Below, in pieces: positions 1 through 13,700 of a stretch of DNA of 64,000 nt. The position numbers were made by a program, and so were the translations under genes. The notes under the pieces were generated by a model. The model was given only the letters and a program-made list of their open reading frames with translations, ran no database searches and was not told the origin of the DNA. The number at the start of each line of letters is the position of its first letter. Within the stretch, counting starts at the first letter, position 1. The stretch covers positions 15,373,501 through 15,437,500 of the forward strand of contig NC_086259.1 in NCBI RefSeq assembly GCF_021018805.1. Direction: 5' to 3'. This stretch comes from Prinia subflava (lineage: Eukaryota > Chordata > Aves > Passeriformes > Cisticolidae).

Positions 1-2365
1 AAAGGAATTATGTGTCTTTTCATGTATTGAATTAAGATAACAAAACATATATGTGAATATATATATGAATGTATAGGCAACAGCAGAAATAAAAATGTCT
101 TTCTCCCTCTCATATGAATATGTGAGATAAGTGAGTGCTGTTTTTTCCTCTTTTATGTCATCATTTAGAGCCCATTAATTAGAATCTACATTTCCTGAGC
201 ATCCAAAATTGTGCCTTGGCACTACGTGCAAGCATATCACAGGAGGATGTTTTAGTCCGAGAATTGCTCAGTGGCTAAAATGTGTTTTTAACAACCTGGT
301 GCTAAATTAAGGACTGAAATTGAAATACTGGTGAATGGATGGAAACAGAGGTGAAAATTCTACTTATGCAAGGAAGGAGTCCTGCTTGCCCTCGGATGTG
401 TGGAAACTCTCATGCTGGCATAACAGCCCTGCCAGTGATTCCCTGGGATTCTTTGCATTTGAGAGCTCTCCCTGCTTTGGTTCTGTTTGTGTGAACAAAA
501 AGGACACAGAGTGACTCCTTTACAATGTTCAGCTCAGAATATTTACAGACTCTGTGGAATTGGTGAGACTGATGCCCATCAAGTGTTGGTGCAGTGGGTC
601 CATCTCCATTCATTCCAAAGGAGTGTTTGCTTGCATGGGATGTGAATTTGTGAGAAGTGCTGAATATTAACCAGGGTTTTTGGACTTTAGTATAATCTTG
701 TATCACTGCAGCATCTTGGCAAATTAGATTAGAAGGACACAGGACCTGATCTATCCTTAAATTCATGATGTGTGAAAGTTGCACTTCAGACAAGTGTTAG
801 GCTAATTGCTTCCTTGGCTTTAATAAGTTATAAACAGAAATATTTATCTCAGTGTGCTAAGTGGCAAGTAGTTTGAGAAGAGAGAGAGCAAAGACATCCA
901 TAGATGTAGGTTTTTGCATATATTGAAAATATTGTCAGATTGTGCTATTAGGTGTCTGCTTTTTCACGTATTTCAGGACATTTATAGTAATTAAATTAAT
1001 TATTTATCCATTGTACACAGACTTGAATTACTGTATGATTAGCTTGGGCACTTAAAAGTATAAGAACACTTGAAAGCAAAATCCAAGCATAGGTATTCCA
1101 TGGCACGTCTTACAATCTAAATATTGCTCTTAGTCTAATCGAAGCAGCAAGAGTAGTCACAGCAGTTGATGGACTATTTTTCAAATTGATTTCAAAAATG
1201 TATTTAAGGGGATGATCTTCTACTCTAGATTACCTATTGATTTTTAATATGAAAAGCTCATTATATAAGCAGTAACTGCATATAAAAACCTAGCAAACCT
1301 TTGCATAAATCCTTTAATTGAATTTCCAGAGCCTGTGGTTCTACTTTTTTTTTTTTTTAATTAAATCTATTTCTTTTTTTAAGTGTTACTGTGTAATTTG
1401 CATGCTGTGAAGTGGCCCTGTCCCAGATAAAGTGCCATTGATCCTTATTAAACCTCACCTCTGGGCTTGCTCAAAACTAACTGGAAAAATTAAAGTGTTC
1501 ATGCTGCAATGCACTTATTGCTTGTGTGATAGGATTATGGAAAAAAAAAAGAATAACATTAATTTCCAAGAGAGAATTTATAATGCAAGATTTTATTTTT
1601 TTTTCAATTTGATAATTAATAGCAAAATCATACCCTAAATATAAATTGTATTTCAGGCTGCAAACTGCAGTAGTAATTAGGAAAGATAATGTATACCTGA
1701 TATAAACCCATGATGTTTTATATGGACTCCTTTGGTATATTAATTTTTTTTAAGTATTCAAAATGATTATGGATTCAACCCAACAGCTTAAATAGAGATT
1801 TGAGGAAAGAAGAAAACCCAGAAACCTATGTAGTACCTTACATTGCTAACTGTTCCTATTTTCCATCTTGAGCTTAAAATGTGAAAAATGACAGTCTGCA
1901 AATATTCATGCTGATACTTTTTATATTAGAATTATCACAATGAAGAAAAGTATGAGTTGTAATACTATTTTCACTCTTTAAAAAAATACCTAACATTTTT
2001 TATATGAAAAGCAATAAAACCTGCAAAAGAAATATTCATAATCAATAAGAATACAAGGTATGGAATATATTAACAGAGTTATAAAAATGTTTGCAATATG
2101 ACTCAAAATGAAAAATACAGCAGGTTATGTATGGTTTAAAGTGTAATCAATTTTGAGGTTGTGTATGAGGATATAAATGATAAACACAAGTAGTAGCGTT
2201 TTTAGTAAAGGGTGTTGCAAAAAAGTAGTGTATTTATGGTCTATTCCATTCTTTTATAGATCATTAATGTAGAAAACAAACACAGCGTATCCATCTTCTC
2301 AGACAGTTTAAAATACCATTAAATGATATTTTAAATGGAAATGTTGAGCTCATTTCATATTCTGC
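1..2365. other. AT-rich stretch with no recognised gene
   Basis: No exon, RNA gene or dispersed repeat is recognised here. The sequence is strongly AT-rich, with a TA-rich patch near 46-80, a T14 run at 1345-1358 and an A10 run at 1541-1550. An open minus-strand frame of 127 codons (410-793) lies here; its length is within chance expectation and its product is not recognised. Confidence 0.6.
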
Positions 2366-2668
2366 TGTCTACAAACACAGCCTGTACCAAAACCACTGAG
2401 TGTAGCCTGGCTTTCCAGCAGGAGCTGACACCACAGAAGTTACATTCAGGACTGGTCTGGATTTTGGGGCGAAGTTGATGGATTTTTTTCCACTTTCAGC
2501 AAAGAGAGCTGCTAAATCTCTTATGTCCAAGGCAGTGGTGGATTGCACGTTGTGTTCCTTGTGATTCATCTTTGGAACTACCTTGGGTTTGCCAGTTGTA
2601 GCCCAACCTCCTTCCCCAATGAGAGCGTTTGTCCCATCTACAGAGGAGTTAGTGCAACTTCATTTTTG
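2366..2668 (-). other. Protein-like open segment, possible decayed exon or retrocopy (unproven)
   Basis: On the minus strand one frame is open for about 100 codons, from just after a TGA near 2668 to a TAG at 2366. It contains one internal ATG at 2567-2569, which would give 66 residues. The predicted residues look more protein-like than the flanks: Gly/Trp/Thr-rich first, then Lys/Pro, then an amphipathic stretch (ALDIRDLAALFAES), then a Ser/Pro/Val-rich part. Local GC content is visibly higher than in the DNA on either side. I do not recognise the family. I see no poly(A) tract or intact splice-site pair that would settle whether it is an exon or a retrocopy, and chance can produce a frame of this length. 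Function unknown. Confidence 0.25.
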
Positions 2669-2855
2669 CTCCTTGCCTAGTTAATAAAGAACAGTTTTAA
2701 GTGCAATGTTCTCACTGATCTGTACCTAACAAAGTTGTGTTGAATTATATCAGTTTTGTGGATGTGGTAACTGTTTTAAAGCTCTGATATTGCTTTACAT
2801 AAGCACTAATTATTTCTAAATCAGCCTCTCAGTCTCATTTCATACACCTGCTGGG

Positions 2856-3060
2856 ATCACAGAATCACAGAATCACAGATTTGTTTAGCTTGGAGAAAGC
2901 CTCCAACATCATCGAGTCCAACCTTTGATCAAACACCACCTCATGCTACTGAGTGCCGTGTCCAGCTGTTCCTTGGACACCTCCAGGGATGGGGACTCCA
3001 CCACCTCCCTGGACAGCCCCTGCCAGTGCTGAACTACCCTTTCAGGGAAGAAATTATTCA
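2856..3060 (-). mobile_element. CR1 LINE, 5'-truncated 3' end
   Basis: The left edge carries the tandem octamer end typical of CR1 read on the minus strand (ATCACAGA repeated), followed by the conserved block on TTGGAG, CATCGAGTCCAACC and the GACACCTCCAGGGATGGGGA motif. Read on the minus strand, one frame gives FFPERVVQHWQGL followed by SREVVESPSLEV, the C-terminal end of the CR1 reverse-transcriptase protein. Only about 200 bp remain, so this is a dead, 5'-truncated insertion, as most avian CR1 copies are. No clear target-site duplication is visible. The frame stays open beyond the element on its 5' side to 3193, but I take that extension as chance. Confidence 0.95.
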
Positions 3061-5193
3061 TGAAATGGTAACAATGACATGAAATAAGAGGTGTTTTACT
3101 CTTTTCAGTACTTAATTTGTGCCTTTGAGAGCACTGTCCTTGTTCCCCCTGCGAAGTCCATTGGTTAAGCCTTGAACTTCTATTGTGCTCCATATCAGAA
3201 TTCTCTTATGGCCACTGGAGCTCTTTGCTGCTGCTGGCATCAGTCTGGACCCTGTTAATTTGTCTGCAGTGTTGTGAATCCTGCACTGGAGGGTGGCTTT
3301 GGGGCACAGCTCCTGACAGCAATCTCCTGGCTCCCTTCACTGCCAGGGCAGCATCATCTTCAGCTTTGGGAAATTCACATGTGTCAGTTCCTTCCACCAA
3401 CACTCAAATGCATGTTTGCTCTGAATTTTCAAGTTAATTTGTAAGATCAATGTGAATGACTTGTTCTTCGTTAGTTGTGTTCCTCCTCTCAGTGGCCCTG
3501 CAGTTTTCTGGTGGATTATTTCTCAGAGCAGTTATTACATGTCCCACATTGCTCCTTGAAACGTGTTTCTGCTTTCTGTTACGTGCATCACGAGCGTTCT
3601 GAAATTACGCCTGAGGAGAGAAGAGTTTTAAAATTCATTCCTGGTTGTCAGTGGATTTGTTGTAGTTTCCTCGTGGTCTTTAGTGGAGGAAGTAAGTGAC
3701 AGTGATCAGTGAAGGTGGACAGTAAGATTTATAATGTATTTGTGCTAGCTGATTGCCAACAGAACTGGCCTTTCCCAGCGGTGCTGTACGCGTACTTGGA
3801 AAATCAATAGGGATTAGCCTATGACCCCCTTCACATACTTATACTGTGGTCTGCATTGCTTACCAATATTTCATCTGTTTCACTTAAATGCTGGTACTTA
3901 CTCAATAATGTGTGGCTGTTCTTGCAAGCTACTAATTAATTTTTAAAATGCAGTATCACTTGAAACGGAGATAAAGCACACCTTTAGCATCACAGGGAGA
4001 GCAGGGCAGCGGATTTGTGAATTTGCACTTGGTACCTTTAATTAAAAATCATGCTTTGAAAGATTAAAGTTATATATTCAGATTTTAAAAAGTACTAAAT
4101 CGAGTACAGAAACCTTTTCATGGTGGTTGCCAACAAGCTAAATTGTCAGGTTTGACCAGGTACCTGTTTGTTTAATTTTTTGCTTGGGTTTGCTGCTGAG
4201 TTTATTTATTTATTTTTTTTAAAGTTTTGCCTTAAAAATACTTGGTTTAAAGTTTGCTGCTTTTGTTTGTATATTTTGTTTTGTTTCCCTCGTAAATCTT
4301 AGGGGGAAAATATCTTACATGTTTATAAATAAATAGATTTCCTTGATACTGGGCCTAGGGCATAGTCTGGACTGTGTGTTCATAGGGTACATAAACCATG
4401 TTGCATTTTAAATACTGATGTGTTGAAAAGCTAAACAGATGTTATCAGGTATTGTTTTTCCTTTGACTAGTTTAAAGAAAATAAAATTAATTTATCTTGC
4501 AGTAGTATAAAAATAGTTTGTTCTACAGTGTCAAATTCCTGCTTGAAGTTTACCATACAGTTTGCCAAAATCCAAAGACAATGGCCTAAAGCAATTATTT
4601 TTGATGAGGCTTTTTTCCCAGTAGAAGGATTTTAAAAATTCACAGTTTCTTATGCAAGTGGACCTATTCCCTAGAGTTACTTAGAGTTTCTTATCGATCC
4701 AGTAGCTGGTATTTGAATTGGTCGATGTACTCTGTAACTTGTTTAAGATACCCTACCTGAACTATTAGTTTAAATAATATATTCATAAATTGATTAATCA
4801 TTACAGTAAGAGTTATTAGATGCATTTTTATATGTGAGCTCTCCACAAATGACTCCTGCTATAATAATCATGCATATATAAACAGAGATTCAGGTTTACT
4901 GTAGTAAACCAGTAGTATTCCTTATAACAATTATATTGCTAGTAATAGGATGCTTCTGCAAGAAGGAATCAACCTTTCTCTGTGTGGGCAGCAAAACTCC
5001 GTGTGTTGATTTAATGTGGATAAAGTAATTGTAAATATTGATGTGTTTATAAGCCATGTTATGGGAAATGAAAGGGAAGAAGGAAGAGAAGATGTGGCTT
5101 TTGTTGGCAGAGGGAGGTGGTGCTAAGGTTTGATGTGTGTTTGGGTGTGATCAGGTGCTGAGGGAGCTGAGTAAAGGCTGAGGGAAGATTTTA
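3061..5193. other. No recognised gene; AT-rich with a short TTTA repeat
   Basis: No gene or dispersed repeat is recognised. A short (TTTA)n/T-rich run sits at 4201-4220. The open frames near 3183-3700 (up to 94 codons) show no motif I can name. From about 5080 the plus strand becomes G-rich, leading into the quadruplex motif that follows. Confidence 0.6.
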
Positions 5194-5210
5194 GGGTTGG
5201 GGTGGGAGGG
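5194..5210 (+). other. G-quadruplex motif
   Basis: Four runs of at least three G occur with loops of 2, 1 and 1 bases (GGGTTGGGGTGGGAGGG), which fits the standard G3+N1-7 rule. It lies in a G-rich segment of about 180 bp (5080-5260) and is followed by a GGGGGG run near 5225. The left part also contains TTAGGGTT, a telomere-like octamer, but it is not repeated. Confidence 0.8.
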
Positions 5211-8200
5211 CATTGCATGGTCTGGGGGGCTGGACAGGCTGCAGGAGCTGTCTGAAATCACGGTGTGCACTTGTGGCTTGCCCTCACCCTTCTACAACAG
5301 GACTAAAGAGAGACAGAGAAACTACCTAGCCCATAAACATTAATTTAAAAATGCACTTAAGATGTGCAGCTGCCTTTTAGTGGCTGCAGAAGAGTTTGAT
5401 GTGTGTGCCTTCACTTGATAACACCTTGCTTCTGAAAGATGTGTTGGTGTCAAAATACATCCAGCGTGTACAATTGCTGTAAATGATGAGGAGTTGTTAA
5501 ATTTGGAGCTTCAGTCATGAGTAAGGATTAAAGTTTTTGCATGTCATTTTATTGTATGTATTTTAATGTGTATAATGGGAATGTGATCCAATAATGGAAA
5601 GTGCAACCACCGTAACTTTCATAGCAAAAATTGTAGCCTCACACAGGGGCCAGAGTGAACCTTTGTCTACCACAGTGTGCATGGGCCACAGCTGGGGCTT
5701 TGTGGTTTTTTTTAGAAAAAGAAATACCCTCCAAAGAAGGCTTGTGTGTGCAGAGAGAACTAGGAAAATCTATTTAATCAAAAGTGTCAGAACTCACTTT
5801 CTGAGCAGCTCTCTGCTTTACTCTGCTGAGTGGTGCAGAGTCCCAACAGCTTTAAACAATGTTCACTTTGATTTACTCCCAAATTCTATCAACAAATGTG
5901 AACACAGAATACATATACTTGCAATCTCACAATCATGCACGTATTATCAAATTAATGGCGTCTTTTAGTTAATAATCTGAGCATAGTGTGGAAAATCACC
6001 CAGCTCACATTTCAGCTTATTTCCTGCATAAACTATTGTCATGAGCCCTAGACTCTTGCATTTTGCAAGTGAATAACTAGAAGAGGTTTTTCATATTTTA
6101 GTTTGAAAGCCATTTTGTTTCACCACATGCTTTTTCCGCTTCATAAATTCTACTTTAAAACATTCAACAACCTGCTAAATTAATATATACTGTGTTCTTT
6201 CTTTAATGGGTAGGGGAACTTGTCTCACAGCAGTGCGTTTGTTCAGCTCTGTTTTGAAAAAGCGCTGCCTGCCGTGTGAAGGACATCTGCTCACAAATGA
6301 ATGATTGTGCTTTTGATTCGGAGCAGCACCTTCACTTTAAATGCTGGCTGCAGATGAAAGGAACAGATTGCTGTGGTACCACTTTTGTGAGGATTCCTCT
6401 ACCCAGCATGTGGCTTCATACATTATTGAGAGCAAATCCACTTTATGCTACCACTCCTCAGCGCACTTATTTTGCAAACCTTATTCAGAATGCCAGCAAG
6501 GATCACTTTTCTACAAAGGAATAAAGGCCAGTTAGGAAGATTAAGCAGATAAATTATTTACTGTGTTTAATTATCATTGTACAGGTTTATTAAACTTCAT
6601 GGTTACCTGGAAACCTAAGCAGGTGCTGGAAAAAAGTCCAATAAAGTTAAATGAAAAATGTTTTGTGTAAAATGAAATCCTTTTATGTGTGCCATGTTCA
6701 TATAAATGTCCCGGGATTTTTTGGTTGAGTGCCAAGGTAGACTTGCATTTAATGTTGTGATTATTATTTTTTTTTTCATAATCCAGTCCTAGCTCAAGGC
6801 TTATTGTGATAGAAAAGACCACAGAATTCTCTGCTGGGTTGAGCAGCAGAGTGTTATACTACTGGGTGTCCTAGATGATAAACAGATGTACAAGGTATGC
6901 TTGGGAAATCTCAAAAGATTCCCTTTTTCTGATACTAAGGACAGCTGAATTTCATAGGGAAAAAAACACCACTGTAGCACCACAATGCATTTTGGATTTT
7001 TCTTTAATGTTTTTACTGAATAATTAATTTACTTTGTTGTTTCTTCACACAAATTGACCTAGTTGGTATTTATTTGATAGTTGAATTGAGAATTAAAATT
7101 TATTTATTTTATTTTTAAAAAATTTAGCGGTAGAAGTGTTGTCCTCCAGGAACAGCTTCCACATCTCTGCATACTGCTCACTAATATAAACTAATGAGCT
7201 CCATTAAAGATCTGCCCACACACTTCCAAAGAACCACCTATTAATCTGTCATCTTTGAATACTCTGAGAAAATTAAGACCACCAAGCAACCATGAATTCG
7301 AAAATGAAAAAGGCAGTACCAAACCTATTATATTCTAAAGATGAATGCCAAATATGTACAAAATGACTGGTGAATAAATCCCTCTGGTTTAGTTCAGTAA
7401 AGTCACCCAGAAACAAGACAGGGTAAATGTGGCCTGACGTCCTTGCTCCTTTTAGGTCAAGGGAGTTATGACATGGGAGGATACCAGAGATCTGTATTTT
7501 TGAAACTGGAGTAAAATTAATATCTCAATTCTGAGCAAAATAATTTTACCAAAAAGTGTACATTTTAATACAAGGTCCATTTAGTTAAACTTTGGATTAT
7601 GATACAGAGAATTCTTAGGCTATTTATTGAGAAGATATTTTTCTCCTGCAATGTTACATTTTTCTTAGTACATAATTTCTTGATTTAATAGGAAGCTGTT
7701 GACCAGCTAAATACCCAAGGGGTTGCATTCCATGGCTGTAACAACCTGGATTAATTCTAGATGAGTTACTTAGTGTGGAAAGTAGTCAAAAATGTTCAGA
7801 TTTTTGGTAGAATAATTTTGGGTTTAGCCCACAATGTGACAAATGTGTTGTAAAAATTAATATTCATGACTTTCATTGTTTTGATTAAATTTGATTTATG
7901 CCACAATAGAAGATTTCTCATTCCTGAGTCCAGCAATCAGATGGATTTTGGTGTGAGTATTCACATCTGCTTGTTTGAAATTGCTTTATGGGATTTTTTT
8001 TCTATTATCACTTCAAACACCTAAAATTTAGCATTGCATTAAAAAAAGTCTGAGGTTTGTTTGCTGATTCTTTTTTAATAGTCTCATTTCTATAAAATCA
8101 ATATCCGTAGCTAGCAGAAGTATATGATAGTTGATCCCTTTTTCCTAAATTCTCCTGTTGTTTGGAAGGTGAAGCAAGGGAAGAGGCTGATTTGGGGCAG

Positions 8201-10731
8201 ATTTCTGTGCATCTCTTGGGGGTGGAGTCATTTTTGGTGGGTTTTTTTTTGGGTTTTCCTGCTATCAAGCCACTTTTTGTATCTGTGGCTGAATTCACTG
8301 GGGGTTGAAGTGCTGTTGCTTTATGGCTGCTGCAGTTACCTTACATATATATAATTAGTGAGCTCACTGCTGACGGGGGTGTCGTATTTTGTTGTTGAGA
8401 ATAAAGAGTTTGTAATACTTGGGGCTATAGTTAGTTGGTACTAATTTTTGTATTCCACTGGGTAAGCTTTGACAAAGACCTGTCATTTCCCAAATAAGCC
8501 ATTCTTTTAAGAGAACATCTGTTGAAAGAGGCAATTTAAAATCTCCTTAAAATCTAGGGCATAATTAACACTATAGGGATACAAATATTAGTTTTCTAGA
8601 AGCTATTTCTTTTTTTCTTTATCTTGATGTTCAGTAACCTTTTCAAGGTTTTTTTTCCCCTCCTTTTTATCACCATTTGCAATTAATATGCAAGTCTACA
8701 TTTAGTACTAAAAAATTAACTAAACCAGTAAAAATGCTAACTGTAACCCACTGATGTTAATTGAAAAAGAGAGAAAGTCCTGCAGCAGGGTGGCATGGCT
8801 GTCTTCAGTGGCAGCAGGTTAAAGATGTAGGACATCTGTGTTTTTAGAGAGCTCTTTGAATCTCAGTATTAAACCATTTTAATAGTGTTGTATGTTAACG
8901 TTATTAAAATTAATTCAAAAAAATCTGAAGTCCTGACAAAGCAAATTGGAGTAAAAACGTGATATCTACCATCTAAGAAAATCTGATGGAAAAAATTATT
9001 ATAAGTTTTGGATTTAATCAGCTGCTGTAGCAGCAGGTGTCTCTAAAGAACATCGTGTGAACACTTTAGCAGCTTTCCTGGTCACAAGCAGTTGCTTGCC
9101 TGTTTATGTGCTAACAAAGTGGGGAAAAAAGCAAGTGAAATTCATCCCTTTTATAAGCTGAAGCTGATAAAATACTATATTAGGCTTTGAGCCATTATCC
9201 TTAATATTGGCTTTTAGCTACATCTACCCCTTCCTTAATTGTATGAAATATAGTGAGATTTTTGCAGCAAGAAAAAAAGTCTTCCTTTATGCTCTTGCTA
9301 AATAAAAATGGCAAGTACTGCTGGGCTAAACCAGGAAAATATATCCACACTTTGGGTCTGAACATATTTAAGAATATTGAATATGAATCATGGGTCATTT
9401 ATTCCTATTTTAACACAGTTCTGTATGTCAGCCCGTTTTTACTAAGTCTCCTTGTGGGACCTCACTGTCTTTACTGATTATTAAAATTTAACATTTTCTT
9501 ACATTATTTGAAAATACCTGACCACATGGCTGAAGCAAACCATTGCCTCTGAGGAGATGGCAATGAAAATGGTGTAGTCTCAAATCTTGTATATTTAATT
9601 AAAATGGCTACTATACAGAGAAGTAGTATTCCCACACTGGAATTCCTGTTATTCATTACCTTACTTCTTTCTGGAAAATTGCAAATTTATTCTTTATAGA
9701 GCTCAGGCATAAAAGCTGTCTGTTGCACTAATGTGGAAAATGTTTTCCTATTACACTGTTTCCATGCAAATAACAAATTAATGCAGCTTGTAGAAGAATC
9801 TAATCACTGTAATTCAACATTCAGGGGAGCAAAAAATGATCATACTTGTCTTCACTCTTCCAAGAATGACACCAGATTTCAGTTTTTTAATGCATGGCCT
9901 ATTTAGCTCATTAGTTTTAATATACAGGTTTAAAAGTCTTTCCTTGAGCAATAGCTTCCAAACAAGATGTTAAACTCCCCAAGTCTGTCATCTCAAGATG
10001 TGGTTATGGCCTTGCAGCTATCCTGCTATTTTATGCCCAATCTTGACACATCAATCTTGTATTGTATTACGTCTTTGAGAGATTTAATTTATGCACTGGG
10101 TCATTACAGCTTTCATTTACCTGTACAGAGGGGCCCTGGGGACAAGAATGCATTAAAATCCACTGCCCCCCAAGCTTTTTGGGGATTAGAAGTCTCAACT
10201 GTGCTGCTGAACACCCTAAATTAAAAAATGGGTTAGTTTACCAAACTTATTTCATGCCATATCAGAAATCAGCAACCTCTTAAGACATCTTGGATTGTTG
10301 GCAACCTCACCTCTGCTGAATTTGGCTTCCACTCCTTTTACACCTTCAATGTATTTTTAAAAGGTCTGCAATCACTTGGTCTGACTGCATTTATTCTTTG
10401 GCCTTTTGCTGGTCTCCTGTAGACCCTTGGGTGGCTTTTGCCATCATTTGTGTAGCCTGTTCTGTGCTGCTGTCCCTTTGTGCACTTTTAGATTCCAAAA
10501 TGATTTAGGGTTAAAGAAGTTGTGGTGATCTGTTGAGTGAGAGCGCAGCAGCTGCCCTCCCACAGTGTTTGTTATTAGTTCTGCCTTGAAACACATTCAA
10601 AAATGTAAAATAGAGAAGCAAAGAAGATGAAGGCTCTTTCAGTGGAGGACCTGATACAAAAAGATCCAAAAATGGGACTGAATGATTTTTGACTGGTTTT
10701 TGTCAAGAAGTGGAACATGATTTGAATGTAA
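5211..10731. other. Long AT-rich stretch with no recognised gene
   Basis: Nothing in this interval can be called a gene. Open frames of up to 124 codons (5594-5968 plus) are within chance. A less AT-rich patch at about 6225-6540 has two overlapping open plus-strand frames (6276-6524 and 6341-6535) and could be conserved non-coding sequence. Small perfect hairpins occur at 9022-9036 (CTGCTG, loop TAG, CAGCAG) and 10168-10184 (CCCCAA, 5-base loop, TTGGGG). Confidence 0.55.
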
Positions 10732-10776
10732 TTTTTTTTTTTATTTTTTTTTATTTTTTTTTTTTTTTTTTTTTTT
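10732..10776. repeat. T-rich homopolymer tract, 45 bp
   Basis: This is an almost pure T run interrupted only by two A residues. On the minus strand it reads as poly(A). No coding or SINE-like body is recognisable at its left end, so I do not call a retrocopy. The length is prone to slippage and is likely variable between individuals. Confidence 0.95.
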
Positions 10777-13700
10777 AAATCTGGAACTTTTTCCAATCCT
10801 ACCGTGAATTAAAAAAACATAGGTCTCATGCTTCCTTGCCTTCTCCCTCACCAAATTAATTTCTATTTCTTGGTCAGAATTTAGTGTCAGAGGAGTGTGA
10901 CCTCGTTGGTCTTAACAGGCTGAACTCTTAGAGGGATTGTGGATGCACAGCTCCTCTTATGTTGTGATAATAATTGGAAAAAACTGACTTCCAAAATCTA
11001 GATAGTAATGGTTCTTTGGAAATGCTAAGTGAAATAATGAATGTAAATCTTCTCTAGTGTTGTGTTTGCTTCTTTCACTGAAGAAAAAAACAAACAACCC
11101 AAAAGCTAAAAGATAAACTCATTTAAAATGCATCAAGTTAAATGTTAAAACTTGATGGGTTGGTGGGCTGTTTCCAATCTTGTGTTCTGTGTATTTTGTG
11201 ACAGCTGTTCTGGGAAATCTATGAGATGGAATTTGTGCAGGAACCAAAAATGCCTTTTAAAATTTTTTTGTCAAACACTCATATTGCACACTTAACCACA
11301 GTTATAAGATTTTAACTGTATGTAACTCTTTAACAGCTCGTAGGCTGATAAATAAAAAGGAATTCAAAGCTGAGTGGAATACAGAAAAGCAGAAAAACTG
11401 CTCACAGTTTCTGGTTTCTTAAGTCAGAGATTATATTGTCAGTTTTTATGAAATACTCAAAAATGATGCTGTGTAAACCCTCATCTGCTGAGTCTCTCTC
11501 CTTTTATATTTGCAACAGACAGTTCAGACTTGGCAAGGATTTGTCCAAAACAAAATGCTAATTAAGATTTTTCACTCTGCTAACGAGATGAAGTTTAATA
11601 GGTTCTTCAGGCAAAAAGGATAGGTTCTGTCCTAATGCATTATATTTCTGAACTTGCAATTTATTCAGTAATTAACTTTTCTTGATGACAATGAAAATGC
11701 TAGCCTTGCATGCAAAATTCATTTTTGTCTTTCTAAGTGTACAAAACACGTGTGAGTACATTGTACAAGAGATTGGATGAGTGAAACCCCCCAAAACTTG
11801 AGGGAACATAATATTTGAAGCTGTTCCATTATTAACTCTATCAATTTATATAGCTGATGTGCTTTGTGAAAGGGCAGCTTATTAAAATAAGTGTTTTGTG
11901 GAAGGAAACTTAGAGCAGAAGTGTATTCTGTAAGTGTCTTGTTGGTGTTCCCTAATTCTTTTCAGAGATATAAATCTGGCAGTTTTTCCTTCTTTCAATA
12001 TTTCATAGAATTTCCCCTTTTTTTTTATCCTGAGGAGACAGTTATTCCAGCTCTGTTGTATTTAATTTATTTTGGGCATAAAATGCTAAAGTTTCTACAG
12101 GGTTGCTCAGCAGGGAAGCCATCCCCAGGTAACAAAGGCTCTCCTCGAGTCCCCACTTTCCTGTATTAGCAGTTCTCTGTATTCAGTGTAATTCCTGTGC
12201 ATATATTCCCATTAAACGTCAGCTCAATGCCTGCCAGAAGTACCTGAAATAAACTGTCTCAAATAACACAGCTTTTTTAAAACATGACGCCCTGAAATGA
12301 GTGTAAACTTCAATCCTCCTTTCCTCATGTAGGGGTCTGAAGTTAGAATCACTAAGTGATTTGTAACATGTATTTCAACATCCAGAAGTTCATTAAAGTT
12401 TCAGTGCTGATCTGTGAAAAATACAGTTTATTAATAATAAAAGCATTTGCAACATCTTCAAGGCACGGCACAAATATTAGCTTGGTTTTGTTATGTAATG
12501 TGCATGGGTGTGTAAAATGATGTAGAGGTGAATTATCTGTCACACAGCAAATTTAAAAGGTGTTTGAGCTTCTTACACCTCGGGGAGTGGCTTAAACAAT
12601 GTTATTATTCTTGGCTACTGATAACTGCAGTCCCTTCCGAATGGGAATCCATCTCCCTGTGTGCAGAACTTAAGAGCTGGAATCATCTAAAGATCACTTT
12701 AATAGCAGTAGTGCCCCATTTCAGGAAATTCCCCATATGACATTAGATTCCATATTCCTGGTGTATTTATACTAAAATAAAACTAATTGAAAGAATATGT
12801 TGCCCAAACCATGTTCACATTTGAAGTCTATTATTTCAGTTATTAAGGGGTGTATCCCAAGAGCATTTAAGACCATCCTGAGAATCTTTGTTTATTCTTT
12901 GTGGCTCAAGTTAATGCTTTATTTAAGAAATTGCAGGATACCCACAGCAAATATCCAATGGACAATCAGATTCACAGTCTGATTTTTGAGTCATTATATC
13001 AGCTGATGCCAATATTTTATTGGCAAAAAAATAGTTAATAAAGGTTACCTTCATGTAGCTTTTCTTTCACATATATGATTTTTAGAATTCACCTGAAAAA
13101 AATCAGGTCAGACACCATATATTTTAAATAAAACAATTGACTTGTTGATTATTTTGCTGTTGTAACTCCTCTGTAGGGAGCTGGCAGCCAGCTTGGACTT
13201 CTGTTCCTGTGTTTATTATCAGGTCATATGAATGAAGTAAATATTTCAGTCTCTATATCATCTTCCAGGATTTTTAAAAATTACCTCCACATGACATACT
13301 TGCATATGCTCACTATTAAAAGCTAAATTGTTTTTGTGAGAATACATATGGAAGAAGGTAGTACCCCTAAAAAATTGTATGTGAACATATATTTTATGGG
13401 TAACCAAGCAACCACCCTGCCTTGCTTTGTAGCTGTAGCTAAAAGTGGAAAGCAGAATTTTTTTCCTTAACTTAAATATTTTGTTTAAGGAAAGTTGTAA
13501 ATGGATAATATGAGAGGGTTACCATGAGATGGTAGGTAATATTTCGTTAAAAATTCTTCAAGATGTGAGGCAATTTTCATTCCTTGTGTTGACATCAGTA
13601 GATACAGGAATGTAACAGACTGTAGATCTTTTACAGTAAAAGGCCTCTGAAAAATTTGGGTTTAGTGGCCAAAAAAGGCTAGTTCTTCATGTGTCACCTT

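Noticed and set aside
9022..9036. CTGCTG/CAGCAG hairpin as a microRNA precursor
   Set aside because: Stem is only six pairs and no longer pairing flanks it.
10732..10776. T tract as the tail of a minus-strand retrocopy
   Set aside because: No gene-like body is recognisable next to it on the expected side.
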